Below, one piece after another: positions 23,040-33,300 of a DNA stretch of 64,000 bases. The number at the start of each line of letters is the position of its first letter. Within the stretch, counting starts at the first letter, position 1. Position numbers and translations under genes: made by a program. The stretch is from Cordilura impudica (Eukaryota > Arthropoda > Insecta > Diptera > Scathophagidae): the NCBI GenBank assembly GCA_963682025.1, contig OY821517.1, positions 23,276,620-23,340,619 of the forward strand, written 5' to 3'. The notes beneath the pieces are model-generated. The model ran no database searches, was not told the DNA's origin, and saw only the letters and a program-made list of their open reading frames with translations.

Positions 23040-23725
23040 AACTCAAAACTGACAAAAATTAACATACGCGATTATTCCAGAAAACCACAGAAATATCACT
23101 TTCAAAATATATTTTAAATTTAAGCAAATGATTTTTTACTTTATCCACCATATCATCTGCATTACAAGATCCTGGAATTGAAACAAGTTCAAAATTTACG
23201 CATACGTCGTTTTCTCCATGGACATTTATGTTTAGGTATCTACGTCTTCTTAAGCTAATGCATCAGTGGTGATACTGTATTTATTGCGAAGTATTTTCTT
23301 TATTTAAAAAATTACGATGTTGCAATTTCATAACACTAGTTTCGCAGTTTGGTAAAGAATACTCACGACTAGAAATTCATTCGCAAATAAATGCAGAATA
23401 CGTTATAGCACGTATGGTTATATTATCAACTGCTGCCAGCTTCGTTACTATATCTTCCAAACTGTCACGCTTAACAAATTTTAATATTAAAGGTGAAGCT
23501 CTTTGAATATTAGGTGTTTTTCTATGGTTCCATTATGAATAACTCATGAACAGGTATCACTGCTCTAGTCGATCCTTAATCATTTGTTATTTTAGATTGA
23601 CATTTCAGAAATTGCGATTTTTTCTTTTACAATTTTCACAAAATAATCCCAAACTGATGATAATGGTATTTTCTTCAAGATTTTCTATGTGGGTAATAAA
23701 TAAATATTTAAAATGGAAAACTAAA
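23040..23725 (-). pseudogene. hAT 1 transposase, N-terminal part
   Basis: Reading leftward from about 23680 the pieces are a BED-finger-like SSVWDYFVKIVKEK, a helical block (RASPLILKFVKRDSLEDI), then SITTDALA and NVHGENDVCVNFELVSIPGS. The last two match the hAT region around the first catalytic Asp (TTD) and the block after it. Stops and frameshifts are frequent. The downstream half of the gene is at 8764-9470, beyond the mariner. Confidence 0.65.
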
Positions 23726-24112
23726 AAATAACTTACCAAAAATTTTGTTAATTAATTAATATTATGTTTTATATTAGATTTTATATACATACACTCCGTT
23801 TCACTTGAATAGCACACACCAATTTTTTGTTTCTATTTGATTATCTACTAATATTTATTGACTGAACTGTACTTGTTTTGTACTATTTTGTTCCTATCCA
23901 CATTCTCTGCGACAAAATTAAAGCTCTGAGAACTTACCGTTATATTTTTCTGTTCATTTCATTTTCGTTTGCTTCAAATTCTAATTCATTTTCTGTTTCA
24001 CTTGAATAGCACATTTGCGTTTAAGTTTGACTAACGTCGTGCAGATCATCGGCAAGATAAAGTAAACCAATATTTTGAATATTTTAAACGTATTTAATAA
24101 TATTCAATAATA

Positions 24113-24957
24113 ATGGATCGTGGTACAGCCTTAACGAACGAGGAACAAATTAATATAAAAACTTATCAGAAATGTGACCTGTGAAAAAATTGGAAGAAGT
24201 AGAAAAGTCGTATATAATTTTATTCAGAACAGCTCAAATTATGGAAAAAAATATGAAAGGTCGTGTAAATAGTGTACTTTCCAATGCAGATAAGCGAGAT
24301 CTATACTGCGCGAGGCTTCTAATTCGCATGACTCTGTTGACAAAATAAGAGCAAAAGCTGGAGTTAACGCAAGTAAAACTACTGTGTGGCGGGTGATTTC
24401 TAAAGCTAAACATCTGAAGCGCCTAAAGTTAAAGAAAAAACCACCACTCACCCCTCTACATAAAGAAGCTCGGCATAGTTTCTATATGTCTGGAAGACAT
24501 AGTGGCGCTCAGTTGGTGCGTCTACATAGCAGAGTTGGCGGGGTTATGGTCTGGGGATTTGACTCCCAAGATAAACGCGCAATCGTACAAGGGAGTTTTG
24601 GGAAAGGCTTTTCCCCACTAGAAAGTCTTTTTGGGATTTTGCCATGGACTTTCCAACAGGACAATGCCCCAATTCATACAGCCCGTGTTGTCAAATTATG
24701 GATCGAGTCAAAAAATGTCAATCTCTTAAACTGGCCTCCGTACTCGCCAGACCTTAACATTATCGAAAATGTTTGGGGGTGGTTGGTCAGAGAAGTTTGT
24801 GAGTCAGGGAGACAGTTCTCTACCAAAGCTGAGCTAATTCAGGATATTCGGGAAGCATAGGCTTTAATTTCCCTTGACTATATTAAAAAGCTTTATGATT
24901 CCTTACCAAATAGGATTTGTGAAGTTATTCTAAACAAAGAAGGTTCTACCCATTATT
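24113..24957 (+). pseudogene. Tc3-like DD34E transposase
   Basis: The gene starts MDRGTALTNEEQINIK, goes through several frame breaks, then opens at 24384-24860. The second Asp (FQQDNAPIHTA) and the Glu of SPDLNIIENVW are 34 residues apart (DD34E). A deletion after EARHSFYMS removes the first catalytic Asp, since the text jumps to the RVGGVMVWG block. A stop splits the last 35 codons. Non-functional. Confidence 0.85.
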
Positions 24958-25033
24958 AAATTAGATTTATAAATTAATAATTTATATAATTAACCCAAAA
25001 TAAGTTGTTTAAAATTAACCAAATAATATTTAA

Positions 25034-25391
25034 CTAGCAGATTTCAGCGCTCGAAATTCGAGTGAAATTTCTAGGAAGCTTTTTTAAACCTAGCCAATTC
25101 ACAAACCAACACTTTTATAGTTTATTATTATTGTGAATGAAGATAACAAACTCATTAACAAACACAAATTTAATAAAACACACATAGCATATGTGTAATT
25201 TTATGTATGTGTTAGTAGCAACTTTAAATGCAATTTACTCAGAATAAAGGAAAAAATTTAAAAATCTGTAAATCTGTAAAACGGCTACAAAGAAATACCT
25301 TTCAAATAATATACGTTTGGTCAAGATCGGGATAAAATGGTAGAACAAAACATCGGTCACAAGAAATCGTCTAGTCTATTAATATTATAGA
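25034..25391 (-). mobile_element. Helitron-like element, copy 1 (in Tc3-like)
   Basis: Its 3' end is CTAG at 25034-25037 on this strand. A CTCGAA-TTCGAG stem lies about 11-12 bases inside. Its 5' end is TCTATAATATTAATAGAC. It is inserted between A and T without duplication. It carries no gene and belongs to the family defined under the 28300 copy. Confidence 0.85.
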
Positions 25392-25845
25392 TATAGTTTA
25401 AAAGAAATGAAACAAAATGTACGCGCTATATTTACGTTATTTACTTTGTAAGCCCTGTAACTTGAAAAATACTCAATAAATTTTGGTTTTGTTTATTGTT
25501 AATATAAAAAGTAAATACTTTAACTATAAATTTAAGCCAAAAATTATTCTTTACTTTCAGTTGTTTAAAAGCTATCGTGAAATGAAATTCATCTTGCCAA
25601 GTGTGCTATTTAAATGAAACGGAGTGTATATTTATTTTTTCAAATCATAACTTGCTTGGTATTTTTATTGTGTTCATTTATAAAACATATTTTCAAAGCC
25701 AACTTAGTTCAGAAAATTTTGTTTGTCAGATTTAAATTTAAAAGGTTAACCTTCATTTTTTCACGGACATCGGATACGGTTAAGAGTCTAGATAACCGCG
25801 AATACCAGATATGGATATATCCGTTTTGAAAACTCTAGTTTCTAC

Positions 25846-26471
25846 GCATTGCGTACGATTTATTAGGTAAGAGGCCATATGTGCAACTGAAGCTGGTGAA
25901 AAGTGCATCATGTTCTTAAGCTTTTGTAGCAAAACTGTATGATCCACCGTATCGAAAGCTTTTGAATGGTCTAACAGCACTAATATTACCACATGGCCAT
26001 CATCAATTTCTTTCCTTATATCTTCGGTTACATCAGCTAGAGCTGTAATGCAGCTGTGTTTGTCACGAAACCCGGATTGACGGTCAATAAGCAGGTTATT
26101 ATGTTTATATAGGACGCTATTTGACAATGAAGGAGTCTTTCAAATGCCTTCGAAAGATATGGTAATGTAGCTATAGGTCGATATTCAGTTGCCGACTTTG
26201 ACACAGGCAGGATCTTCGCTTGTTTCCATCGTTGGGGAAAAACGCTCACTGTAATAACTTTGTTAAAAATGTGCGTGATATACGGCCAAATGAAGGAAAG
26301 TTGAGTTATGAGAAAAGTAGGGAGAATACCATCAATTCCTATTGCATTAGACTTTATAGATTGACAGCTCTTAAGTACATCCAAGGGACTAACGCAGGCA
26401 AATGAAAAATGGGTTTGTGGGGCATAATTAGGGGTATAGTTGTCATAATATGAGTGATCAGCTTGAGGCAT
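25846..26471 (-). pseudogene. Non-LTR reverse transcriptase, split by hAT 1
   Basis: The two overlapping frames read SIKSNAIGIDGILPTFL, then RPIATLPYLSKAFERLL, GFRDKHSCITALADVTE, and LDHSKAFDTVDHTVLLQKL. The last holds the first catalytic Asp of a jockey/CR1-type palm. One frameshift falls near 26120. The frame continues at 8591-8548 after the hAT is removed. The endonuclease part and the 3' end are absent. A Tc1 fragment abuts at 26515. Confidence 0.85.
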
Positions 26472-26514
26472 TGGAATATTAATGAAATTCTCGTTAATCC
26501 TTACAGTCGTTATT

Positions 26515-27370
26515 CAAACGTAGTTCCTGATTTCGTTTTCTTCAAACTAAGGGGTTTTCCATCCAACCCAAATACGTTTAGCTTATTTTAGTCGGTAAGC
26601 AAAACGTTTCTCCAGAACGAAGAATCCATGTGTTCATGTTCTTAAGCAAAATTCAGTCGTATTGTTTGATTACGCTTAGTAATAAACGGCCTTTATCTTG
26701 CCGCTTTACCATTTAGACTGGCTTTGTGAAGCACATTTCTCATTACTAGCAGATTCCAGCCCTCGAAATTTGAGCGCAAATTCTAGGAAATTTTATTTTT
26801 TCATTAAATAAAGACCCTAAAAGTATGCTAGTCAATTATAGCCAATTCACAAATCAACACAAAAAACAAACTCATTTTTATTACAAACACATTAACAAAT
26901 TTAATAAACACACATATAGCATTGTATAATTTTATGTATGGGTTAGTAGCAACTTTAAATGCAATTTACTCAAAATAGAAGAAAAAATTTAAAAATCTGT
27001 AAATCTGCAAATCGGCTTAAAAGCAATACCTTTCAAATAATATATGTTTGGTCAAAATCGGTGTAAAACGGTAGAACAAAACTTCAGTCACAAGAAATCA
27101 CTTAGCCTATTAATATTATAGATAAATGCGCTTGCTTTCTGATCAAGTCATTTTCAGCTACAGAAGCAAGTTTTGGTGCATTTTAACTGTGATGAACTTA
27201 CACTTTTCTTAAAATAAAACGTTCTTCTGTATCAGAGGAAATTTTTTTTGTGGCCGTTTTTTGCCTTGGTCTACGCGATTTTACAGGTTTTGAAACGTTT
27301 AATGTCGTGAAAAGTTAAACGGCTCGTGTCAACCATCTTCGAGATATCACGCACATTTTTTTCCTCTTTG
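26515..27370 (-). pseudogene. Tc1-type transposase N-terminal half, split by a Helitron
   Basis: From 27370 leftward there is a helix-turn-helix type stretch (VRDISKMVDTSRLTFHDI) with several stops, to SAFI at 27123. Beyond the Helitron the frame resumes at once with MRNVLHKASLNGKAAR, and on to FITKRNQTIRLNFAKEH, WRNVLLTDQNKLNVFGLDGK. The LTD carries the first catalytic Asp. Joining at the A-T junction keeps the phase. The C-terminal half is missing beyond 26515. Confidence 0.7.
26746..27122 (-). mobile_element. Helitron-like element, copy 2 (in Tc1 remnant)
   Basis: The copy is bounded by CTAG at 26746-26749 and the complement of TCTATAATATTAATAGGC at the right end. The flanks are A and T. 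It carries the CTCGAAATTTGAG stem near the CTAG end. Confidence 0.88.
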
Positions 27371-27394
27371 GCATGATATATGACATTTATTATT

Positions 27395-27790
27395 TACTTT
27401 GTAATGGGCTGTCCCTTTAAACGATCCTGCCCATTTTTTGTCCGACTACTCACGTTAATAATAGATGACCTAAGACAAATTTGCAAAGCTGTCTGTCTTA
27501 CTACTCGAGATATATGATATTGAGTAATTTTCCGATCCCGCTCATTTCTGGCATAGCTACTAACATTAATAATAGGTGACCGCCCACAAATTTGCAAGGT
27601 CTCCCTAACATACTATTCAATATATATAATATTAAAAATGTACTTTGTATGGGAAGTGCCACGCCCATTAAAGTTATTAAAAAAAATTATAGGTATGCAC
27701 ATCTAGAAACAAAAATTTTACAGAGAAAAAAATATTTTACCATGGTGTCCGGTTTTGGCTGGAAGTGACTGTATTTTGTTTATATTATAT
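27395..27790 (+). repeat. Second copy of the GGTGCCACGCCCA-type dispersed repeat
   Basis: The phrase GATCCTGCCCATTTTTTGTC and then TACTTTGTATGGGAAGTGCC ACGCCC occur in the same order as at 7040-7550. Two half-units at 27410-27600 resemble each other. Confidence 0.6.
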
Positions 27791-28299
27791 TTGTAAAGTA
27801 CTTCTTGTACTTTAATGTTTTGCTTGTTGTATTATAAAATTTGCATATTTAATTGACTTTTTATCGCTTCAATGCAAAATTTGTACAAAATTCTAGTACA
27901 TACAAAATATGAGCTCAGAAATTGTTTATTTATGTGTGAAATTAAAAAAGACATACAATTTTGAAGTGCTGTTTCATGATTTCAAAGTATTTTTTGTATA
28001 TTTAATGAAGAACAGTTAACTAGTTATTTAATTCAATTCCGGTTTTTTGGTTTGTCTTAAAAAAATAAAAGCGTTAAGAGTTTTGGTAAAGTATCATACA
28101 ATAAAATATTACGTAAACTTGGTTAATATATGTACTGTACTTATATACACTTATTGCTGATTTATAATTAATTGATTCAAAATCGTCTTCAATAAATCAG
28201 TAAGAATTTTCGCTAAATAAAATTAAATGTTTTTACAAATTTATTATTTTCCATGTTTACAAATATAAAAATTAAAAATCTTATTTTGGAACTTTATCA
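27791..28299. other. AT-rich spacer
   Basis: I see no gene, repeat family or stable inverted repeat here. Confidence 0.4.
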
Positions 28300-28675
28300 T
28301 CTATAATATTAATAGGCTAGGCGATTTCTTGTGACCGATGTTTTGTTCTACCGTTTTATCCCGATTTTGACCAAACGTTTATTATTTGAAAATAATTTCT
28401 TTTTAGCCGTTTTGCAGATTTACAGATTTTAATTTTTTTCCTTTTTTTGAGTAAATTGCATTTAAAGTTGCTACTAACACATACATAAAATTATAGAATG
28501 CTATATATGTGTTTATTAAATTTGTTAATGTGTTTGTAATAAAAATGAGTTTGTTTTTTTGTGTTAATTTGTGAATTGGCTATAATTGATTAGCATACCT
28601 TCAGTGTCTTTATTTAATGAAGAAATAAAATTTCCTAGAATTTGCACTAAAATTTTGAGGGCTAGGATCTGCTGG
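28300..28675 (+). mobile_element. Helitron-like element, copy 3 (reference copy)
   Basis: This is the clearest member in Helitron orientation. It has 5' TCTATAATATTAATAGGC, a GATTTCTTGTGACCGATG block, and 3' CTGG, and is flanked by A and T. The stem near the 3' end is eroded here but intact in other copies (CTCGAAATTCGAG). The TC start, CTRR end, 3' hairpin and A^T insertion without duplication are the hallmarks of Helitrons. No Rep/helicase gene is present, so the family (eight copies here) is non-autonomous. Confidence 0.88.
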
Positions 28676-29339
28676 TTTTAATGGTTGAGTTATGATTGAT
28701 TTATTCCTCAAGATCAAATGTTTTAAAAAATATTCAGAAACTATTTAAAGTACAGCGTTGGCTACAAAAATGATCGCACTTTCTTAAAGTTTGTCACAGC
28801 GCAAACCAAGAAAGCGTAGATATTTCGCGTTACAAATTTTTATTCATATATTAATTGCAAAATCAGTTGGTTTGGTTAAAAAACTTGGGAGTTGTTATTA
28901 AATGATTCTTAGCGACGGAAATAAAAAATAGAGCCCGTTGAGAAGATGAATTTCCAAGGAAATAAAATAACAAACCAATTTATTAAGACATATACTTGAA
29001 TATGATAATAATTCACAAAATAAACCATCTAACTGAATAGGGTTACGATAATATCATTTGCCATTATTCCCACCAGGTTGATGTTTAAAATGGGGTAAAT
29101 AGGGTATCATTGTGCTTAGATACGAGCAAAAATATGTAGATACCTCTAAAAAAAAAAAACAGAAAACTCAGTGTATTTGTTGTAATATTTGAGTGATTGA
29201 ACATAATAGTTGTACAACAACATTCGCAGTTCAAAAAACGCAAAAAAAAAAAATGATGCAATCATACATAGTAGTATTGTCACAAATTTTTTTTATCGAT
29301 ATAATAAAAAAAAATCGCCAATGTGAAAAAAAATATAAT
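28676..29339. other. AT-rich spacer with a possible Tc1-like end
   Basis: TACAGCGTTGGCTACAAAAA at 28751-28770 resembles a Tc1-type terminal repeat. I did not find a convincing partner or a transposase. Otherwise nothing is recognised. Confidence 0.35.
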
Positions 29340-29622
29340 CCCCAATGAAAACTGAATAATGAAAATTGAAAATTAAAAATTGAAAATTGAAAAATTAATA
29401 ATAAAAATGAAAAATGAATAATGAAAAATGAAAAATGAAAAATTAAAAACGAAAAATGAAAAGTAAATTTAATTGGTATTCGGAATTAATGTTTCAGTAT
29501 CGGCAACAGTTTTAAAGCGGTAGTCGTACTCAACATTGCGTGTAATATTGAGTTTTTTAAGACGCCGGTGGAGGGTATCAAAAAATTCGGCACAGCCGAA
29601 TTTAAAAGTCTTACTTGTTTTT
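29340..29622 (+). repeat. AAAAATGA array plus a hairpin-terminated repeat end
   Basis: Bases 29340-29462 repeat the AAAAATGA words of the 2916-4490 array. It is followed by a repeat end with a perfect stem (ATTCGGC - ACA - GCCGAAT at 29586-29602) and then CTTACTTGTTTTT. That is the same stem plus CTTACTTGTT architecture as the 1052 and 38-40 kb repeats, but in a different family. Confidence 0.6.
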
Positions 29623-30000
29623 AATTACAACTCAAAAACGCAGTATGGCAATTTTAAGTGCCAGAAAAAATAATCGTACATTTACAAATTATACGAGTTA
29701 TGCAAAGGCGTACAGGTCTGTTTCATCGATTCGCAGTTTGACCAGAAACGTTACGACCAAGTTTTTGCACTGATGGCTTTTTAGATCCGTGTGAAAGTGA
29801 TTCTGAGTTGATCAGTATAATAAAAGATGGATCTAGGTCAAATACTTTTATCATATAGTTTGTAACGTTGATAAATACAACGTACATAACTAATGTAATT
29901 AGCAACACTAGCCCTAAGAATATAAACACTAACTTTACCTACATCAACCGTAGTACATTACTATGAATGACTATTAATTCTCATTCAGTTAATAAATTAA
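29623..30000. other. Unassigned sequence
   Basis: There is a 68-codon minus frame (29723-29929) starting with a hydrophobic segment, but no homology, promoter or splice context that I recognise. Confidence 0.3.
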
Positions 30001-30039
30001 CTGAGATAAGTACACATGATTGGTAGAGGTAGATTCAGT

Positions 30040-30400
30040 CAAGTCGGGTTAATGACGAGACTCTAAGCTAAGTCGAAGTCGGATTTATGACGAGACTCCG
30101 TGTAAGGACAATTTACTATTAAAGTGAAATAGATCCTAACACATAAATTTAAGGGCGTAAGGACAATTTTTTACCTAGTAAAATAGATCCTAACGCATAG
30201 ATTTAAGGGCGATCGACCTCGGTCATCCTCTTCGTGGTTAGTTACACAGCGACTTCTATTGACTGCTCGTATTTACACAGCGGCCTCTGCTGACTGTTCG
30301 TAGTTAGTTACACAGCGACTTCTGTTGACTGTTCGTATTTACACAGCGGCCTCTGCTGACTGTTCGTATTTTACACAGCGGCCTATGCTGGCTGTTCGTA
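30040..30400 (+). repeat. Two successive short tandem repeats (about 60 bp units)
   Basis: Units sharing AAATAGATCCTAAC and ATTTAAGGGCG repeat twice at 30105-30215. Units sharing TTACACAGCG-CT-TGTTGACTGTTCGTA repeat about five times at 30240-30400. Confidence 0.75.
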
Positions 30401-30660
30401 GTTTGCTACATCCGACTGCCACCAATATACGCAGCCGAACACCGATACATTCGACTGTCACCGATATACGCAGCCGAACACCGATACAGCCGACTGCCAC
30501 CGATATAAGCAGCCGAACACCGATACAGCCGACTGCCACCGATATAAGCAGCCGAACAACAATACAGCCGACTGCCCCCGATATACGCAGCCGACCACCA
30601 ACACATCCGACTGCCACCGATATCAGCAGCCGACCACCGATATACCCGACGTCTACTAAT
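30401..30660 (+). repeat. 39-bp minisatellite in coding phase
   Basis: About seven units of 39 bp (core GCCGAACACCGATACAGCCG and ACTGCCACCGATATAAGCA) run head to tail. Thirteen codons per unit keep a 132-codon frame open on the plus strand (30325-30723, Thr/Pro/Ser-rich PTATDISSRTPIQ units), and frames of 122 and 89 codons on the minus strand. With no flanking gene structure it is more likely a minisatellite than a protein. Confidence 0.8.
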
Positions 30661-31001
30661 ATTGACATTTTGCAAGAAGGTCCAAGTAAGACCAAGAAGT
30701 TTGCCACGTGTGCCGATATATGAAATATATATAAATATTTATGTAATTATAAAGAGAATAATAAAATTCAGGTTAATATACAGCCCCGTCAAAGGGTAAA
30801 ATAAGGTTTTGAGGGTCCTTGAGCAGACCCTGGACACGACAAGCTACCCCAGCCTAAGACAAAACACATAAAATATTCAGACATAAATTTTTCAAGAATA
30901 TTTATGTAGAGTAAGCGAAACGTAAAGTTTCAATAAGAATAACACAGTGATACAAAACAGAATGAGACAGAAATACCTGGGATGCGATACTTTTTTATGA
31001 A
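30661..31001. other. Unassigned, possible LTR-like remnant
   Basis: An AATAATAAAA signal at 30759-30768 is followed by a GC-richer stretch (CAGCCCCGTCAAAGGG, AGACCCTGGACACGAC). This could be the tail of an LTR or retroelement. No paired repeat is visible, so the idea is weak. Confidence 0.3.
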
Positions 31002-31164
31002 ATTAACTGAGTTATTAAACTTTTAATACAAAAAAAATTGAATAAATGCCTGCAAACATTTTTGAGTTTAACCGAAAATTTTATTTTAGCAAAAAAAAAA
31101 AAATTGTTTGTGCAGGCATTTATTCCATTTTTTTTTTAATTAAAAGTTTAATAACTCAGTTAAT
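31002..31164. repeat. Foldback MITE-like inverted repeat
   Basis: Arms of about 55-60 bp (ATTAACTGAGTTATTAAACT at 31002 and its complement ending at 31164) surround a loop of about 45 bases. The arms also share AATAAATGCCTGCA. There is no coding content. Confidence 0.8.
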
Positions 31165-32380
31165 TTTTAACAGATTTTTTAAACCAAAGCTGCATTTTAC
31201 TCATAAATAAACACACTTTCATAATAAGTTCATAACTTATAAGGTTCCTAAACAAAAAAACTGTAAAAACATCTCCAAAGCTGAAAAATAGAGAATATTT
31301 TTAAACAAAATGAGTATGCTGGAGGAATACGTACAGATGTCTCAATATTACTTAAATATCTTGTTCATATCTTTCGAAAGGGCTCAGCTTCTTGTTTCTA
31401 AATCCGCTGAGAAATTAAAAATCGGTTGATATTTAACAAAGTTACTGGCTTATATGTGCAAAAGGGCCGAAAAACTGGTTTTTTACCCGTAACTCAAGAT
31501 TTTGGAGGTGTTTGGCAAATTTCAAGGACAGACCTATCAGAAAAAAAGCACCGCATACCAAGTATTTTTTTGTCACACAGTGTAATTTCAGCATACAAGC
31601 TTGACAATTTTGTAGTAAGAAATCAATCAATTAAAAATTAAAATTATAGTGAATCATAATGAATTGTTAATCACTAAGAATCAATTTATATCAATTAATA
31701 ATAATCAAGTATTAATAATCATTAGTAACAAGGTATGAATAATCATATCAGAATTAATGTTGCCATTTATAATTAAACTAAATAACTAATAAATTAAATA
31801 TCAGACTGCACCTATCTGCGTGGTAGAGTGCTTTGGGCAGTCTGGATATTTAATATAAATTGAAGTAAAAGAATCTCCTTAAAATTATTGAAAGTTTATT
31901 TATAAATGTATATCCTTCGAATATAAATTAAATAAATAAACAAACAACTTTATATATATTATGAAAACAACGTCAAAATTGGTTTCCCTTCAAGCAGCCG
32001 CTTTTTTTTAATTCTTTACAATTCTTTGTTCCATTGGAAATTAGTGCTCTTCCAGTGCTTTGTTAATGTAGCTTCGACAAATTCTGACTGACATGATTTA
32101 ATATCAAGTGCAAACAATATTCCTGCCCTACTTTAACGCGTTACACTTTTGAAATTGAATTTGGAATACACATTTAACATTTGGAATACAATACATGTGA
32201 GTAGTTCTGAAATAAAATTTGAAGTAGTCTATAACCTAAACCGATTTTTCCATCTGCGGATCCAATGTTCTAAAGAACTTTAAAAAAACACGTTTTTTAA
32301 GCTACCTTCAATTTTTTGTATTTTTTTTATCGTTATAAATTGAGTTATTATTGGTTTATTAAACACGGAAATAAGTGATT
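31165..32380. other. AT-rich sequence with one stem-loop
   Basis: No gene is recognised. A stem AAATATCAGACTGC / GCAGTCTGGATATTT encloses a loop with TCTGCGTGGTAGAGTGCTTT at about 31797-31852. The 71-codon frame at 31426 has no known motif. Confidence 0.45.
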
Positions 32381-32769
32381 TTAAAAACAATGAAACCTTT
32401 TCATAATCTTTATTAGAGAACTAAAGATATCGAAGTGATAAATATAGCAAGAAAACAAATATACAAAATTATTTAGAAAAATATCTTCCACACTTATTGT
32501 CTCGATTGGAATTGGCAGATTAATACTTATATAAAAAATTAACAGACCTTGATAGTGGTCGAATATTGATATTCCAAGCCATTTCGGTCCATTTCGCCCA
32601 AAAATAGGACTAAATGCAGGCAAATAAATTTAATTCAATGTGGCTACAGAATTTATTGCAAAGCGAATTGCGATGAAGTTAATAACCGAATTTCGGCTTG
32701 ATATTAAATTTTTTGTTGATTCAAAGAAAAATACAGTTGTTTAACTTTAGAAAAATTCGAACCCAATGA

Positions 32770-33300
32770 ATTGTTATTCCAGAGAAAAAACCCGTACCTC
32801 CCAACTGGCCAGCAATTCATCTTCCTTCTTTTACCGCATCTGCATATTGGTTGCCATACCAGAAACTTTTTGTTGAAAATTTCGTCTACAGTCTACCACT
32901 ACATACGTTTCGTCGTCCATTATGTATTTTTTATGAAACATTATTTCAATTTCCGTGCTCTGTTTTTGGCCTCTAAATTAATTGCACTTTGTTTTCAAAG
33001 CTGCATTGGCCTTAACTTTTCGTACCAAATAGTCGCAGCACTGAGCTAAAGAGGTGCTTTTCTACCAGATGTATTTGTCAATATGCTTTACATTTTCTTG
33101 TTCTTAAAAATACATGTGGACATTTCTTTATTCCCCAATTAGGTTTCTTAAAAATGGTCAAATTCTCCTGATTTTTTCGAATATCATTGAAAAGAGTTTG
33201 GCTGCTGTCTTTCATTCTATGATCAACTTTTTATAAGGCCAAGTTGGAGTTTGTTGAAAATATTTAATCATTTTTGCACGTACTTCTATTTCGTCACTCA
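32770..33300 (-). pseudogene. Degenerate mariner-superfamily transposase fragment
   Basis: From MSDEIEVRAKMIKYFQQ (33303) the frame passes many stops to FHKKYIMDDETYVVVDCR at about 32910. The DDETYV carries the first catalytic Asp of a Tc1/mariner branch. Then comes VSGMATNMQMR. The second and third catalytic residues are not found to the left. It is old and inactive. Confidence 0.55.

Larger units (their letters stand above)
23792..25626 (+). mobile_element. Tc3-like transposon in hAT 1
   Basis: The ends read CACTCCGTTTCACTTGAATA (23792) and, inverted from 25626, CACTCCGTTTCATTTAAATA, flanked by TA on both sides. An internal copy of the end motif (TGTTTCACTTGAATAGCACA) at 23993-24012 suggests the two-site end structure known for Tc3/IR-DR elements. 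The transposase inside is broken. A Helitron (25034-25391) sits in its 3' part. Confidence 0.88.
8592..25837 (-). mobile_element. hAT element 1, split by mariner and Tc3-like insertions
   Basis: The ends read TAGGGTTTCCAAA (from 8592) and, on the opposite strand, TAGAGTTTTCAAAA (from 25837). They are flanked by an exact 8-bp direct repeat GTTTCTAC (8584-8591 and 25838-25845), the size expected for hAT. Both subterminal regions share a CGCGGTTATC motif. Removing the mariner (9550-22482) and the Tc3-like element (23792-25626), each with one TA, leaves about 2.47 kb, a normal hAT length. Degenerate transposase pieces lie at 23040-23725 and 8764-9470, both minus. The element sits inside a non-LTR reverse transcriptase. 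Confidence 0.85.

Noticed and set aside
24239..24451. 70-codon minus frame in the Tc3-like gene
   Set aside because: Shadow of the plus-strand transposase.
30339..30707. Antisense 122-codon frame in the 39-bp array
   Set aside because: A 39-bp unit free of stops in one register gives this automatically.
31815..31840. tRNA-like GTGGTAGAGTGCTTTG in the stem-loop
   Set aside because: Resembles only an A box; no B box, acceptor stem or anticodon arm can be folded.
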